The position numbers and the translations under genes are program-made. A stretch of DNA of 64,000 nt from Defluviimonas aquaemixtae (GTDB taxonomy: Bacteria > Pseudomonadota > Alphaproteobacteria > Rhodobacterales > Rhodobacteraceae). Shown in pieces: positions 51,155 through 61,413 of the stretch; positions within the stretch are counted from its first letter, which is position 1; each line of letters starts with the position of its first letter. Below the pieces are notes generated by a model, which saw only the letters and a list, made by a program, of their open reading frames with translations, had not been told where the DNA came from and made no database searches. The stretch lies in contig NZ_OMOQ01000001.1 of assembly GCF_900302475.1 (NCBI RefSeq), positions 248,001-312,000 on the forward strand. Reading direction: 5' to 3'.

Positions 51155-52185
51155 GCCGTATGCCTCACACGCGCAAGTGCGGGCGCCTCGACAAGATGCC
51201 AAGATAGGACGGCGCAGAGGCAGGTCGCCGGCAATGCAAGTGTCATGTTTAGGACCGGCGACGTCACGCCCGATGCTGCGACGAGCTGCTGGATCGGGAA
51301 GGCGAAGATATATGTGCCGTAGGAGTAGTCTCCGAGCCGGTTGTAGACAAGCGCCGGGCCCCGGTGGGCGAAGCCGATCCAAAGTACGGTATACGTAATC
51401 GCGAGGCTAAGCAGCATTGGAAACATGACCGTTCCCAGAGAAAACAATGCGGCCAGGGCTAAGCTTACGGCGATGAGAGGACCAAACGGAATTCTGTCCC
51501 GCATCATGTATATCGTGCCCCCGAAGGCGAAGGGTAACGCGAGGTCGGCAAAGTTCGACAGCCGCCCTGGAAGCGACGCGACTTCGTCGGCGATCGACAG
51601 GCCGATCAGAGCAGCAAGAAACAACATGATCATGTGGCCGCGTCGCAGGAAGCCGGCTACCCCGAGAGCGAAGACGCCAAGGTAGCAAGCCACCTCGTAA
51701 AACAGCGTCCAGAGCGAACCGTTGATCGCTGGTCCGTAAGGATTGTCTGTAAAGACGCCCGGCAAATCGTAGATCGGAAAAGCAAGCGAGACGTTTCGGA
51801 TCAAGTAGGTTGGCGTCACTTGCCAGAACAGCCCGGGATCGGCGGTCGTCACGAACGTGCCGGCGACAAGGATGGTCAGGCAAAGTACCAGGACGAGCGC
51901 CGGAAACAGCCGGTAGGCGCGAGCCTTGATAAACCGTCGCCAGTCAGCTCCACGGTCAAAGCTCTTCGTGATAAAGAAGCCCGAAATCGCAAAGAAGCTA
52001 ATGACGCAGACCGCACCAAGCGTTGTGCCTCCGAGCCACTTCTGAAGCGGCTGGGTCGCGTCTGGGCCAAGCGAGATCGGATAGGCATGTGACACCAGAA
52101 CACCCGTGGCCGCGATCATGCGGATCAGGTTGAAATTGTTCTCGCGCCCCTGCGCTACAGAAGAAAAGGTTTCGGTCGGTCTCAT
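51151..52185 (-). CDS. Acyltransferase family 3 (OafA/YrhL-like)
   Basis: A 344-residue inner-membrane protein with about ten helices that acetylates or acylates sugar residues. It starts near [22 protein letters not shown], the typical Arg..His helix-1 motif (RMIA...SHAYPIS), with [24 protein letters not shown] and [14 protein letters not shown]. It sits inside the dTDP-rhamnose operon with ATGA overlaps on both sides, so it likely decorates the rhamnose-containing polysaccharide. Start MRPTETF chosen because it overlaps the rfbB stop. Confidence 0.9.
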   Translation of the reverse strand: MRPTETFSSVAQGRENNFNLIRMIAATGVLVSHAYPISLGPDATQPLQKWLGGTTLGAVCVISFFAISGFFITKSFDRGADWRRFIKARAYRLFPALVLVLCLTILVAGTFVTTADPGLFWQVTPTYLIRNVSLAFPIYDLPGVFTDNPYGPAINGSLWTLFYEVACYLGVFALGVAGFLRRGHMIMLFLAALIGLSIADEVASLPGRLSNFADLALPFAFGGTIYMMRDRIPFGPLIAVSLALAALFSLGTVMFPMLLSLAITYTVLWIGFAHRGPALVYNRLGDYSYGTYIFAFPIQQLVAASGVTSPVLNMTLALPATCLCAVLSWHLVEAPALARVRHTA

Positions 52186-53219
52186 CCTGTTCCGAGCCTT
52201 TTGCCAACGCCGTCGCGGTCCTGAAGTGCGCGCCACCAGTCTTCGTTGTCGAGAAACCACTGAACGGACATTTCGAGCCCCTCGTCGAGCGTGACCGAAG
52301 GCCGCCAGCCAAGTTCCTCGCGGATGCGGCTGGGGTCGATGGCGTAGCGCCGATCATGACCTGGCCGGTCCGCAACGAAGGTAATCTGATCGGCGTAAGG
52401 TTTGTTGCCGGGGCGCTTTTCGTCGAGGATCGCACAGATCTTCCGCACCAGTTCGAGATTGGTCGCCTCGTTCTCTCCGCCGATATTGTAGCTGCGGCCA
52501 AGAGCGCCCTTCTGCACGACGAGAAGGAGCGCTTCGGCATGATCCTCGACGTAGAGCCAGTCGCGAACGTTGTCGCCCTTGCCGTAGATCGGGATCGGCG
52601 CGCCAGCGAGCGCCTTCAGAATAACGACGGGGATCAGCTTTTCAGGGAAGTGGTAGGGTCCGTAATTGTTCGAGCAATTGGTCAGTACGACGGGAAGACC
52701 GTAGGTTTCGTGCCAGGCTCGGACGAGATGGTCTGATGAGGCCTTCGAGGCAGAATAGGGTGAGCGCGGATCGTAGGGCGTGTCCTCGGTGAACCTGCCC
52801 TCGGAGCCCAGGGAGCCGTAGACCTCATCGGTCGAGATGTGGTGGAAGCGGAAGCCGGGCGGCTTGCCGCGCTCCGCCCAGTAAGCGCGTGCGGCCTCGA
52901 GCAATGTGTAGGTGCCGGCTATGTTTGTCTTGATGAAGGAATCGGGGCCGTCGATCGAGCGGTCGACATGGCTTTCGGCTGCGAGATGCATAATCGCGTC
53001 CGGCCGGTGCCGGTCGAGGATCGCGTCCACTGCGGTGCGGTCGCAGATATCCGCCTGCTCGAAAGCGTAGAGAGGGTTCTCCGACACCTCGGCCACGTTC
53101 GAGAGGCTTCCGGCATAGGTCAGCCTGTCGAGATTGACGACGGCATGCCCGGAGCGAACCGCATGACGTACGACTGCGGACCCGATGAAGCCCGCCCCAC
53201 CTGTCACCAGAAGTTTCAT
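52182..53219 (-). CDS. rfbB: dTDP-glucose 4,6-dehydratase
   Basis: Converts dTDP-glucose to dTDP-4-keto-6-deoxyglucose. The 345-residue SDR has [15 protein letters not shown] at residues 7-21, [26 protein letters not shown], catalytic [11 protein letters not shown] and [14 protein letters not shown]. Start and stop overlap neighbours by ATGA; the longer upstream frame runs through rfbC and is rejected. Second gene of the operon. Confidence 0.96.
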   Translation of the reverse strand: MKLLVTGGAGFIGSAVVRHAVRSGHAVVNLDRLTYAGSLSNVAEVSENPLYAFEQADICDRTAVDAILDRHRPDAIMHLAAESHVDRSIDGPDSFIKTNIAGTYTLLEAARAYWAERGKPPGFRFHHISTDEVYGSLGSEGRFTEDTPYDPRSPYSASKASSDHLVRAWHETYGLPVVLTNCSNNYGPYHFPEKLIPVVILKALAGAPIPIYGKGDNVRDWLYVEDHAEALLLVVQKGALGRSYNIGGENEATNLELVRKICAILDEKRPGNKPYADQITFVADRPGHDRRYAIDPSRIREELGWRPSVTLDEGLEMSVQWFLDNEDWWRALQDRDGVGKRLGTG

Positions 53220-53785
53220 GGTGAGGGCTCGTAGACGAACGGTGTGGCAAAATTGCGGAAAAGCGGCGCGGCGCGGTCTTTGTCGGAAAGGATCGCCATC
53301 GCCGGATCGAGACCCCAGTCGATGCCGATTTCCGGGTCGTCGAAGCGCACCGCCCCGTCGCAATCCGGCGCATAGACGTCGGAGCACTTGTAAAGAAGCT
53401 CGCAATCCGGTTCGCGCGTGACGAAGCCGTGGAGGAAACCGGCGGGGATCAGAAGCTGCCTGCCGTTTTCGGCCGACAGCTCCACGCCTGTCCATTTGCC
53501 GAAGTGTTGCGAGCCTTTGCGGATATCCACCGCCACATCGAAGACTGAGCCTCGCGCGCATCGTACGAGCTTGGCCTGTGCGTGGGGAGGCGACTGGAAA
53601 TGCAGTCCCCGGACTGTGCCTGCATCGCTTGAATAGGAATGATTGTCCTGGACGAAGTCGAGCATGATTCCATGCTCGGCCAGGGTGGCCCTGTTCCAGA
53701 CTTCGGAAAACCAGCCGCGCGCGTCGCCGAAGCGGCGCGGCGTGAGGATCAGGACGCCGGGCAGCTTAGTCTGTTCTATTTTCAT
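53216..53785 (-). CDS. rfbC: dTDP-4-dehydrorhamnose 3,5-epimerase
   Basis: Epimerises C3 and C5 of the 4-keto sugar. The 189-residue cupin has the catalytic His in [18 protein letters not shown], the Asp-containing [22 protein letters not shown] and [18 protein letters not shown] segments. First gene of the operon (minus strand). Start [10 protein letters not shown] is supported by TAAAATTC context with GATTCC upstream; an in-frame extension of 72 codons looks non-coding. Confidence 0.95.
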   Translation of the reverse strand: MKIEQTKLPGVLILTPRRFGDARGWFSEVWNRATLAEHGIMLDFVQDNHSYSSDAGTVRGLHFQSPPHAQAKLVRCARGSVFDVAVDIRKGSQHFGKWTGVELSAENGRQLLIPAGFLHGFVTREPDCELLYKCSDVYAPDCDGAVRFDDPEIGIDWGLDPAMAILSDKDRAAPLFRNFATPFVYEPSP

Positions 53786-54489
53786 GGAATCCTGACAGTC
53801 GTCGCGTTTCACGGGATCATATCGCCGGGACCGGCGCTGCGGAAGAGGCGGGCACGAACTGCCAGCCCCGCCCGACTGCGCGTTGCTGAAATGCGCCAAG
53901 CTCGGGGAACCGGTTGGAATGGCGCCCCGCCTGTTCGATCCGAGCAGGAACCGCACCGGTTTGTTTCGATCTCGGCAAAGATTAGGCGCACAAGGCGGCA
54001 CGATGTACCGTCCGGAAACTCACCAGTCGTGGATATTGCGAGTTCGTGCTAACACCTCCTCGGAGTGGTAGTGTCGCACGGTCGCATTGAGGCGATTGGC
54101 GAGGCAGGGAGGGATGTAGCGGAAGGACCAGCGGTTTGCTGGACGAAGCTTCGACAAGCAGGTCACAGAATGGCCGTTTTACGGGGCATCTGTCGCGCGG
54201 TGTTGCGGCGGGGCGAACATTGGGCTTGGATTACGACCTGACAGGATAAATGCCTCAAGCACGAATGGATTTTGATGAGCAATTTACTCAAGCGAATCGA
54301 TGAGTTGGTCAGAGACACGCTCGTCCGGGTCGCGATTGCGGTCGCACCGAAACACGACGAAACTTCTCGCCCGGCAGTGCGGCATGCCGTAATCCTGTGC
54401 CGTACGGATGAGCGCGTACCGCGCGGAGCGTGCCGATCGCAAGCCGACAGTCTCGGCCCCGGTCGCGGCTGCAGAAGGGGCTACTGAGC
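53786..54489. other. 704-base divergent intergenic region
   Basis: It separates two oppositely transcribed polysaccharide operons (rfbC and the UDP-xylose synthase gene) and should hold both promoters. I cannot point to a clear minus-10/minus-35 pair. An AT-richer part sits at about 54235-54310, and a small open frame starting at about 54275 with MSNLLKRIDELVRDTL is too short and unsupported to annotate as a gene. Confidence 0.45.
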
Positions 54490-55464
54490 ATGAGCGTCAT
54501 TTCAAGACGCATCTTGGTGACCGGCGGCGCAGGCTTTCTCGGTTCGCACCTCTGCGAGCGGCTTCTCGATGCCGGGCACGACGTGCTTTGCCTCGACAAC
54601 TACTTCACCGGAAGGCGCGCCAATGTCGCCCATCTCTTGGACAATGCTCGATTCGAGGTCATGCGCCACGACGTGACCTTTCCGCTGTACGTCGAGGTGG
54701 ACGAGATTTACAACCTCGCTTGCCCGGCAAGTCCCGTTCACTACCAGCACGATCCGGTCCAGACCACGAAGACCAGCGTGCACGGTGCGATCAACATGCT
54801 GGGCCTCGCCAAGCGGCTGCGCGCCAAGATTCTTCAGGCTTCGACGTCCGAGGTTTATGGTGATCCGACGATCCATCCGCAGACCGAGGCTTATTGGGGC
54901 AACGTCAATCCGATCGGTTTCCGTTCGTGCTATGATGAAGGCAAGCGTTGTGCAGAGACGCTTTTCTTCGATTACTACAGGCAGCACCGGCTGCGAATAA
55001 AAGTAGCAAGAATTTTCAACACTTACGGACCTCGAATGCACCCGCAGGACGGACGCGTCGTGTCCAATTTCATTATGCAGGCGCTGGCGGGAGAGCCGAT
55101 AACGATCTACGGCGATGGCAGCCAGACCCGGTCGTTCTGCTTCATGTCGGACCTGATCGAAGGATTGATTGGCCTGATGGATACCGACGACGAAGTAACG
55201 GGTCCGATGAATCTCGGCAATCCTGTCGAAATGTCGATCCGCGAGTTGGCCGAGGCGGTGATCGAACTGACAGAGTCACGCTCGGAGTTGATCTTTCAAC
55301 CGCTGCCGCATGACGATCCGGTGCAGCGCCAACCCGATATCGGACTTGCGCGAAAGACGATCGGCTGGGAGCCTAGGGTACAGCTGCGCGAGGGGCTGAC
55401 GCAGACAATTGCGTATTTCTCCGCGCTCCGCGAGGAAATGCGCCTGTCCGGGAGGGTAAGCTGA
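54490..55464 (+). CDS. UDP-glucuronic acid decarboxylase (UDP-xylose synthase)
   Basis: A 324-residue SDR that converts UDP-glucuronate to UDP-xylose. [18 protein letters not shown] at residues 12-29, [20 protein letters not shown], catalytic STSEVYGDP and YDEGKRCAE, and the [19 protein letters not shown] segment are the hallmark sequence of UXS enzymes. AGAAGGGG precedes the ATG; a 20-codon longer frame is unsupported. First gene of the right-hand plus-strand operon. The next gene starts at the stop (TGATG overlap). Confidence 0.94.
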   Translation: MSVISRRILVTGGAGFLGSHLCERLLDAGHDVLCLDNYFTGRRANVAHLLDNARFEVMRHDVTFPLYVEVDEIYNLACPASPVHYQHDPVQTTKTSVHGAINMLGLAKRLRAKILQASTSEVYGDPTIHPQTEAYWGNVNPIGFRSCYDEGKRCAETLFFDYYRQHRLRIKVARIFNTYGPRMHPQDGRVVSNFIMQALAGEPITIYGDGSQTRSFCFMSDLIEGLIGLMDTDDEVTGPMNLGNPVEMSIRELAEAVIELTESRSELIFQPLPHDDPVQRQPDIGLARKTIGWEPRVQLREGLTQTIAYFSALREEMRLSGRVS

Positions 55465-57011
55465 TGGCGATGGCGGCTAGCAATGGCGGGATCGTGGGCC
55501 AAGCGAGCGTCGGGCGCAGCGTGCTTTGGCTGGCGCTCGCGGTGCTTGCCTGTCTGAGCGTGCTCTTCGTGAACGGCAAGCCGCTCTTCTACTTCGATAC
55601 TGTCGGTTACGTCTCGCAGGGGCATACAGCGCTGCGCCAGCTTGGCTGGCGAGGGGAATCTCCCCTGGCGGGCCGGCGCGAAATGCTGCGCGAAACCGAC
55701 GGTCAGGCCGCTCAGGGGTCTTCGCCAGGTACAGCCGAGATCGAGGGTGAGCATACGGTTGACGGTTCACGATCGGCATTCTTTGCACTCATGTCAGGCG
55801 CTCTCGCGCGTCTCGGGGCGCTGGAGGGGCTGGTCGCGCTGAACGTCGTGTCCGTTTTCGTGGCGGTATGGCTGCCGATGCGGGTGGCCGCGCGCCGATG
55901 GGGGCTGCATGTGCCCGTCGCGCGCGCCGTCGCGTTGCCGATCATCGTGGCCTGTCTCGGGTCGTTGCCGTTCTTCATCGCGTTCCTCATGCCCGACACT
56001 TTCGCGCCAGTGCTTCTGCTGGTGATCGCGACACTGACGGTTTTTGCGCGGCACATGCGAACCTGGGAAATCCTCTTGGCCCTGGCGCTTGGCTCGCTCG
56101 CCATCGTCTCGCATCTGTCGCATCTTGCCATCGCGGCGCTGATGGTGCCGGGCTCGGCGCTGATCTCGGTCATTCTTGCGCGGCGGCGCTGGTGGGTGGC
56201 GCCCGCGCTCGTGGCGGTAATCGTCGGACTAGGGTTTACCGAGCAGAGCATGCTGCGGTCGGCGGCGAAGGCCGTGTCAGACTCCGATGTCGTCATCAAG
56301 CCCTACATCACCGCACGCCTCATTCAGGACGGTCCGGGCCTCGCCTATCTGGAAAAGCACTGCCCCGACCAGGCGATCCCGACTTGCAAGCTTCATACCG
56401 CACTTCAATGGTCCGACGATCCCTACAGGATCACCGCGAGCCACATCGTCTTTGAAACCAGCGAGCGGCTGGGATCTTTCCGGCTCATGGATCCGGCGGA
56501 TCAGAAGGCCGTCGCCGACGACCAGATCGGCTTCTTCTTCGACGTTTTGGCTGATCAGCCGGTCGCGACCTTCCTCGCCTTCCTGAAGAACACCTTCATC
56601 CAGTCGGGTTGGGTCAGTGTCGAGATGACGCTGCCCACGGACAAGATCATCGCCCAGAACGCGGGCGTCTCGGGGCTTGTGATGGGCGAATTCGAGGCCG
56701 GTAGGATCACGGACGACATCGGTTGGCTGACCGTCGTGACACCGATGCAGGAAATCCTCTATCTCCTGTCGCTCGCCGCAATCCTCGTTCTTGTCCTCCT
56801 GCCGCGCCGCGTGCCGGGAGAGGTGAAGGCGCTGGCAGTGATGGTTCTGCTCGGCATTCTGGCCAATGCGCTCGTTTGCGGCGGGATCTCGCAGCCTGCG
56901 ACGCGCTACGGCGCGCGAGTCATCTGGCTCTTGCCACTTACCGCGACCATCTTGTTGATCTTCGCACGCCGTGCCCGACAGTTCGACATACCGGCCGAGG
57001 GGCGCGGATGA
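55464..57011 (+). CDS. Polytopic membrane protein, possible GT-C-like glycosyltransferase
   Basis: A 515-residue integral membrane protein with about ten helices. After the first helix is the segment KPLFYFDTVGYVSQG, whose acidic residue on the first periplasmic loop resembles the catalytic Asp of GT-C-fold enzymes. A soluble part rich in Arg/Glu (about 70-100) and a periplasmic part (about 275-395, with LEKHCPDQAIPTCKLH having two Cys) follow. Family not recognised; no homologue named. It overlaps the UXS stop and the next GT2 start, so it belongs to the same polysaccharide operon and could transfer lipid-linked sugar. Confidence 0.7.
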   Translation: MAMAASNGGIVGQASVGRSVLWLALAVLACLSVLFVNGKPLFYFDTVGYVSQGHTALRQLGWRGESPLAGRREMLRETDGQAAQGSSPGTAEIEGEHTVDGSRSAFFALMSGALARLGALEGLVALNVVSVFVAVWLPMRVAARRWGLHVPVARAVALPIIVACLGSLPFFIAFLMPDTFAPVLLLVIATLTVFARHMRTWEILLALALGSLAIVSHLSHLAIAALMVPGSALISVILARRRWWVAPALVAVIVGLGFTEQSMLRSAAKAVSDSDVVIKPYITARLIQDGPGLAYLEKHCPDQAIPTCKLHTALQWSDDPYRITASHIVFETSERLGSFRLMDPADQKAVADDQIGFFFDVLADQPVATFLAFLKNTFIQSGWVSVEMTLPTDKIIAQNAGVSGLVMGEFEAGRITDDIGWLTVVTPMQEILYLLSLAAILVLVLLPRRVPGEVKALAVMVLLGILANALVCGGISQPATRYGARVIWLLPLTATILLIFARRARQFDIPAEGRG

Positions 57012-58027
57012 GCGGGGCGGGTCAGGCGACGATATCAGTCGTGATGCCTGCGTACAGCGCGGCCGGCCTTCTGCCGCGCGTCCTCGCACCGCTCATCGAG
57101 ATGCAGGCGCGCGGTGAGGTCGCCGAGGTCATCGTGGTCGACGATCGCTCACCCGACAATACTGCGCAGGTCGCGCGGGACATGGGCGCGCGGGTTCTCG
57201 TCACGCCGCAGAACGGTGGGCCCGGTGCCGCGCGCAACCTGGCCGCCGAACATGCAGTAGGCGACGTACTGTGGTTCGTCGACAGTGACGTCATCGCTTG
57301 GGACGACGGCGCCGGAAAGGTCCGCGTTGCCTTCGCGGATCCCGATGTCGCGGCTGTTTTCGGGTCGTACGATTCCGCGCCCGACGGCCAGCACTGGTTT
57401 TCGCGCTACAAGAACCTGATGCACCGCTACTATCACCAGAAGGCAGAGCGCGACGCACGGACCTTCTGGGCGGGCTGCGGCGCAGTTCGCAAGGATCTGT
57501 TCCGTCAGGTCGGCGGGTTCGACGTGGACACCTACCGGGTGCCTTCCATCGAGGATATCGAGCTTGGCTACCGCATCCGCCGAGCCGGGGGGCGGATCGT
57601 CGTGGACCCGACACTTCTGGGCAAGCACCTAAAAGTCTGGACGCCGAAAAGCGCCATTCACACCGACATCTTCCGGCGCGCGCTGCCGTGGTCGCGGCTG
57701 ATGATCGCCCGAGAGGGAGTGCACAACGATCTCAACACTTCGCATGCCGAAAAGGCGCGTGCCCTGATTGCGGGCATTTTCCTGCTGTTGCTCGTCGCGC
57801 TGCCATTCACGCTGTCGATCTGGCCCGCGACGCTTGCGCTTTTGCTGCTCGCGCTATTCGTGAATCGACGCTTCGTGCGTTTCATGTACGACAACGGCGG
57901 CGCCGGATTCGCGATTTCGACATTCCTCTATCACCAGGTCTATTACGTCTATTCGGCGGCCGCCTTTGCCTGGTGCCTATTTGAGTATCACGTCCTTGGC
58001 GTGAAAAACCGCCTGCATGTGCCGTGA
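57008..58027 (+). CDS. Family 2 glycosyltransferase with C-terminal membrane segments
   Basis: A 339-residue inverting glycosyltransferase: GT-A domain with ISVVMPAYSAAGLLPRVLAPL, VIVVDDRSPDNT, VLWFVDSD (DxD equivalent) and GGFDVDTYRVPSIEDIELGYR, the ED-type acceptor motif. The C-terminal about 70 residues carry two hydrophobic stretches (FLLLLVALPFTLSIW region). The ATG overlaps the previous stop. Sugar and acceptor unknown. Confidence 0.87.
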   Translation: MSGAGQATISVVMPAYSAAGLLPRVLAPLIEMQARGEVAEVIVVDDRSPDNTAQVARDMGARVLVTPQNGGPGAARNLAAEHAVGDVLWFVDSDVIAWDDGAGKVRVAFADPDVAAVFGSYDSAPDGQHWFSRYKNLMHRYYHQKAERDARTFWAGCGAVRKDLFRQVGGFDVDTYRVPSIEDIELGYRIRRAGGRIVVDPTLLGKHLKVWTPKSAIHTDIFRRALPWSRLMIAREGVHNDLNTSHAEKARALIAGIFLLLLVALPFTLSIWPATLALLLLALFVNRRFVRFMYDNGGAGFAISTFLYHQVYYVYSAAAFAWCLFEYHVLGVKNRLHVP

Positions 58028-58083
58028 AGCGTACAGGCCCAATTGATTGAACCGGACCGGATACGGTGAAGGGAATGAGAGAT

Positions 58084-58995
58084 ATGGAAGACAGGTTGGC
58101 CGATACGGACGCGATGGGTGCGCCGGTCTCGGATGTCGAAGGCATGTCGCTGAGCGTCGTGATCCCCGCCTACAACGAGGAAGGCGCGGTGCGCGAAACG
58201 ATCGAGGATGTGCGCGGCGCGATGGGGCCCTTGGGGATTCCGTACGAGATTATCGTCGTCGACGACGGGTCAGAGGACCGGACCCTGGAAATCGCGCGCG
58301 AAACCGGGGTCATTGTTGATAGTAATCAGGTCAACGCCGGCTATGGCGCCTCGCTGAAGCGCGGGATCAGGAAGGCCCAGCACGAATACGTGGCGATTAT
58401 CGACGCCGACGGGACCTATCCGCCGCACTACCTGCCCGAAATGCTGGCGCTCTGCCGCGATCAGGACATGGTCGTTGGCGACCGAGGTGCGGCGATGAAG
58501 AACGTGCCGTGGATACGTAAGCCGGCAAAATGGGTGCTGAACACCTTCGCCTCCTTCCTGGCCGAGCGGAAGCTGAACGATCTCAATTCGGGCCTACGCG
58601 TGTTCCGCAAGTCGGAGCTTGTGCCTTTCATCCCGCTTCTGCCGCAGAAGTTTTCGTTCACCACGACCATCACGCTGTGCATGTCTTGCAATGGCAAGCG
58701 GATGATCTACACGCCGATCGAGTACGGCAAACGGGTCGGAAAATCGAAGATCCGGCCTGTGGACTTCATCAACTTCCTGATTCTCGTCCTGCGGATGACA
58801 GTTCTCTTCAACCCGCTCAGGGTCTTCATCCCGATGGGGCTGGCTCTGATGGCGCTCGGGGCGGTGAAGTTCGTATATGACATCTGGATGGACAACCTGT
58901 CCGAGACCACGATCTTTGCTTTCCTGTCAGCCCTGATCATCTGGTCGCTCGGGCTGATCGCTGACATGATCTCTCGTCTGCATCTGAGGCCTTGA
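58084..58995 (+). CDS. Family 2 glycosyltransferase, dolichol-phosphate-mannose-synthase-like
   Basis: A 303-residue enzyme with LSVVIPAYNEEGAVRETI, IVVDDGSEDRTLEIAR, AIIDADGTYPPHYLPEM, and the RKSELVPFIPLLPQKFSF segment typical of polyprenyl-phosphate glycosyltransferases, ending in two hydrophobic helices. It would transfer a sugar from a nucleotide to undecaprenyl phosphate. AAGGGA sits nine bases ahead of the ATG at 58084; earlier in-frame GTG/ATG codons exist 18 and 9 bases upstream. Lies 38-56 bases after the previous stop and just before the LPG-synthase-like gene. Confidence 0.88.
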   Translation: MEDRLADTDAMGAPVSDVEGMSLSVVIPAYNEEGAVRETIEDVRGAMGPLGIPYEIIVVDDGSEDRTLEIARETGVIVDSNQVNAGYGASLKRGIRKAQHEYVAIIDADGTYPPHYLPEMLALCRDQDMVVGDRGAAMKNVPWIRKPAKWVLNTFASFLAERKLNDLNSGLRVFRKSELVPFIPLLPQKFSFTTTITLCMSCNGKRMIYTPIEYGKRVGKSKIRPVDFINFLILVLRMTVLFNPLRVFIPMGLALMALGAVKFVYDIWMDNLSETTIFAFLSALIIWSLGLIADMISRLHLRP

Positions 58996-58996
58996 C

Positions 58997-59965
58997 GTGG
59001 CGGTGAGCGGACAGGCGAAGCGCAAATGGGCGATCCGCGCAGGCGGATCGGTGCTGGCGCTTGCGCTCATCTTCTGGTTCCTGCCGCGCGAGGCGATCTT
59101 CCAAGGCATCGCGCGGCTCACATGGCCGCTCTTCCTTTCGGTCTTTGCGATGTTCCTTGGCTGTCACGTGGCGGCGGCGGCGAAGTGGTGGCTCTTGATG
59201 GACCGCGCCATTCCCTACCTCACGGCGCTTCGGGCGCACTTTGGGGGGCTTGCCGCCAATTTATGCCTGCCAGGCGCTGCGGGCGGCGACGCGGTGCGCG
59301 CCGCGCTTGCGCATGTCTCGCTCCGGGACGGGCCGCGCGTGGCCGCCGCGGCGGTTGGCGACCGCATGATCGACCTTGTTGCACTCGTCTGCCTGATGCT
59401 TACGGGCCTTGCGCTGCTGGGAGGGCAGAGCAGCGGATCGGCGCTCGCTTTCGTGGTCGCCGGGTTGATCTTCGCAAGCGCCGTCGCGGCGCTCTTTGTC
59501 TTTCCGCACGTGGCGCGCGCCGTCTGGACGCGCTGGCCTGGTCTTCCCGCGCAGGCGCTCGCCTTCCGGGTGGCCGATGCTTTTGCCGAGCTTGGCCGGC
59601 GTCCGGCGTGGCTTCTCGCCGCGCTCGTGCTTTCGGCGGCGATCCAATCTGTGCTGATCTGGTTGTCGATTCGGCTCGCGGTGGTCGTCGGGGTCGACGT
59701 GCCGGTCGCGGCCTGGTTCTTCGCCTGGCCGCTTGCAAAGATCATCGCGACACTGCCGATTTCTCTGGGCGGTCTCGGGGTGCGGGAAAGCTCGCTCGCG
59801 GCGCTTCTGGTGCCCTTTGGCGCGACCGCCGCGGAGGTGGTGGCCTCCGGGCTGGCTTGGCAGGGCGTTCTCTTCCTTGCCGGAGCGCTCGGCGCAATTG
59901 TGCTTGCGGTATCGGGCGGCAGCCTGCGTATCGGCAATGGAACGGCGAAGGAGATTTCAGAGTGA
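58997..59965 (+). CDS. LPG-synthase-like (UPF0104) membrane protein
   Basis: A 322-residue membrane protein with about eight helices of the lysylphosphatidylglycerol synthase transmembrane-domain family: ISLGGLGVRESSLAALL is the conserved signature, plus CLPGAAGGDAVRAALA and VGDRMIDLVALVCLM. The catalytic soluble domain of true LPG synthases is missing, so it probably transports or flips a lipid-linked compound or modifies one. Start is GTG directly after the previous stop; end overlaps the next start by GTGA. Confidence 0.87.
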   Translation: MAVSGQAKRKWAIRAGGSVLALALIFWFLPREAIFQGIARLTWPLFLSVFAMFLGCHVAAAAKWWLLMDRAIPYLTALRAHFGGLAANLCLPGAAGGDAVRAALAHVSLRDGPRVAAAAVGDRMIDLVALVCLMLTGLALLGGQSSGSALAFVVAGLIFASAVAALFVFPHVARAVWTRWPGLPAQALAFRVADAFAELGRRPAWLLAALVLSAAIQSVLIWLSIRLAVVVGVDVPVAAWFFAWPLAKIIATLPISLGGLGVRESSLAALLVPFGATAAEVVASGLAWQGVLFLAGALGAIVLAVSGGSLRIGNGTAKEISE

Positions 59966-61410
59966 CAGATGTCGATACCGGCGCGGGCGGCGACGTGCGT
60001 CCCCGTGTCGTCGTCCTCGGCGCGGGCCCGGCCGGAATCGCGGCGGCCCATGCGCTTACAAAGCGCGCGGCGGAGGTCGAGGTGCTGGAGCGCGCGCCGG
60101 TCGCGGGGGGCAACTCAACCTCGTTTCAGATAGACGGGATCTGGTGCGACTACGGTTCGCACCGGTTCCATCCGGTCGCCGATCCCCAAGTTATCGCCGA
60201 CGTAAAGCAGCTTCTGGGCGACGACCTTCTCTTGCAGCCGCGGCATGGCCGCATCCGCCTCGGCGGGCGCTGGATCCATTTCCCTCTGAAGCTCCAGGAC
60301 GCGCTTCTGAAGCTGCCGCCCGCCTTCGCGGCCTCGCTGATCGGCGACATGGTTCTGAAGAAGTTCCGCAAGAAGTCCGAGGGTCCGCGCAGCTTTTCTT
60401 CCGTCCTCTACGAAGGACTCGGCCCGACGATCTCGGAGAATTTCTACTTTCCCTACGTGAAAAAGCTCTGGGGCCTCGACCCTGACCAACTGGCCGTGAT
60501 GCTAGCCGAGCGGCGGGTGTCGGGCAGCTCTGTCGGCAAGATCCTTGGCAAGATGATGCGGATGATCCCCGGTCTTCGCGGCGAAACGACCGGCCGGTTC
60601 TATTACCCGAAGAAGGGCTTCGGCCAGATTTCGCAAGCGATGGTCGAGGCTGCCGAAGGACAGGGCGCTGTCTTCCGTTTCGGGGCGGACATCGTCCGGA
60701 TCGAGCGAGACGGGGCGCGGGTGACCAATGTTGTCACACGCAAAGGCGACAAGGACGTCCGGCACGCGGCCGACCAGGTCTTCTCGACGATCCCGCTGAC
60801 GGCGGCGGTGCGGCTCATGGATCCGCCGCCTCCGCCAGAAGTCGTTGAGGCTGCGCGGTCGATCCGGTTCCGGGGTATGATCCTCGTCTATCTCATCCTC
60901 GAAACCGACCAGTTCACCGAATATGACGCCCACTACTTTCCCGAGCTCTCGATTCCGATCAGCCGGATGTCGGAGCCGAAGAACTACTCGTCCGCCACCG
61001 AACCCAAGGGCCGGACCATCCTCTGCGCCGAGCTGCCCTGTGATCCGGGCGAGAAATGGTGGGACATGACCGACGAGGAACTGGGAAAGCACTATTGCGC
61101 CTGGCTGGGCGAACTTGGACTTCCGGTCACGATGCCCGTTATACGCTGCGAGACGCGCCGCATCGCGCATGCCTATCCGGTCTACGACCTTGACTATCAG
61201 CGCCATTTTGAAACGGTGGACAACTGGCTGTCCTCGCTTGACGGGTTCCTCAGCTTCGGAAGGCAGGGGCTTTTCGCCCATGACAACACGCACCACGCCT
61301 TCGCCATGGCCTATGCCGCCGCCGACAGCCTGACGGCGAAGGGCGGCATTGACCGGGCGCGCTGGGCGGTCCACCGCCGCGAATTCGAAAGCCACAGGGT
61401 CGAGGACTGA
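59962..61410 (+). CDS. FAD-dependent oxidoreductase (amine-oxidase/UGM-like)
   Basis: A 482-residue flavoprotein with an N-terminal Rossmann motif VVVLGAGPAGIAAAHALTKR, the second FAD contact GGNSTSFQIDGIWCDYGSHRF and a C-terminal AFAMAYAAADSL segment. The DYGSHRF/HFPLKLQD pattern resembles UDP-galactopyranose mutase and protoporphyrinogen-oxidase-type enzymes rather than classical amine oxidases. Substrate is probably a nucleotide- or lipid-linked sugar because it is coupled by a GTGA overlap to the LPG-synthase-like gene and lies before a deacetylase. Start GTG. Confidence 0.84.
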   Translation: MTDVDTGAGGDVRPRVVVLGAGPAGIAAAHALTKRAAEVEVLERAPVAGGNSTSFQIDGIWCDYGSHRFHPVADPQVIADVKQLLGDDLLLQPRHGRIRLGGRWIHFPLKLQDALLKLPPAFAASLIGDMVLKKFRKKSEGPRSFSSVLYEGLGPTISENFYFPYVKKLWGLDPDQLAVMLAERRVSGSSVGKILGKMMRMIPGLRGETTGRFYYPKKGFGQISQAMVEAAEGQGAVFRFGADIVRIERDGARVTNVVTRKGDKDVRHAADQVFSTIPLTAAVRLMDPPPPPEVVEAARSIRFRGMILVYLILETDQFTEYDAHYFPELSIPISRMSEPKNYSSATEPKGRTILCAELPCDPGEKWWDMTDEELGKHYCAWLGELGLPVTMPVIRCETRRIAHAYPVYDLDYQRHFETVDNWLSSLDGFLSFGRQGLFAHDNTHHAFAMAYAAADSLTAKGGIDRARWAVHRREFESHRVED

Positions 61411-61413
61411 GCC

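Noticed and set aside
54275..54487. Small frame MSNLLKRIDELVRDTL
   Set aside because: No convincing Shine-Dalgarno, degenerate composition after residue 25, and it runs into the leader of the UDP-xylose synthase gene.
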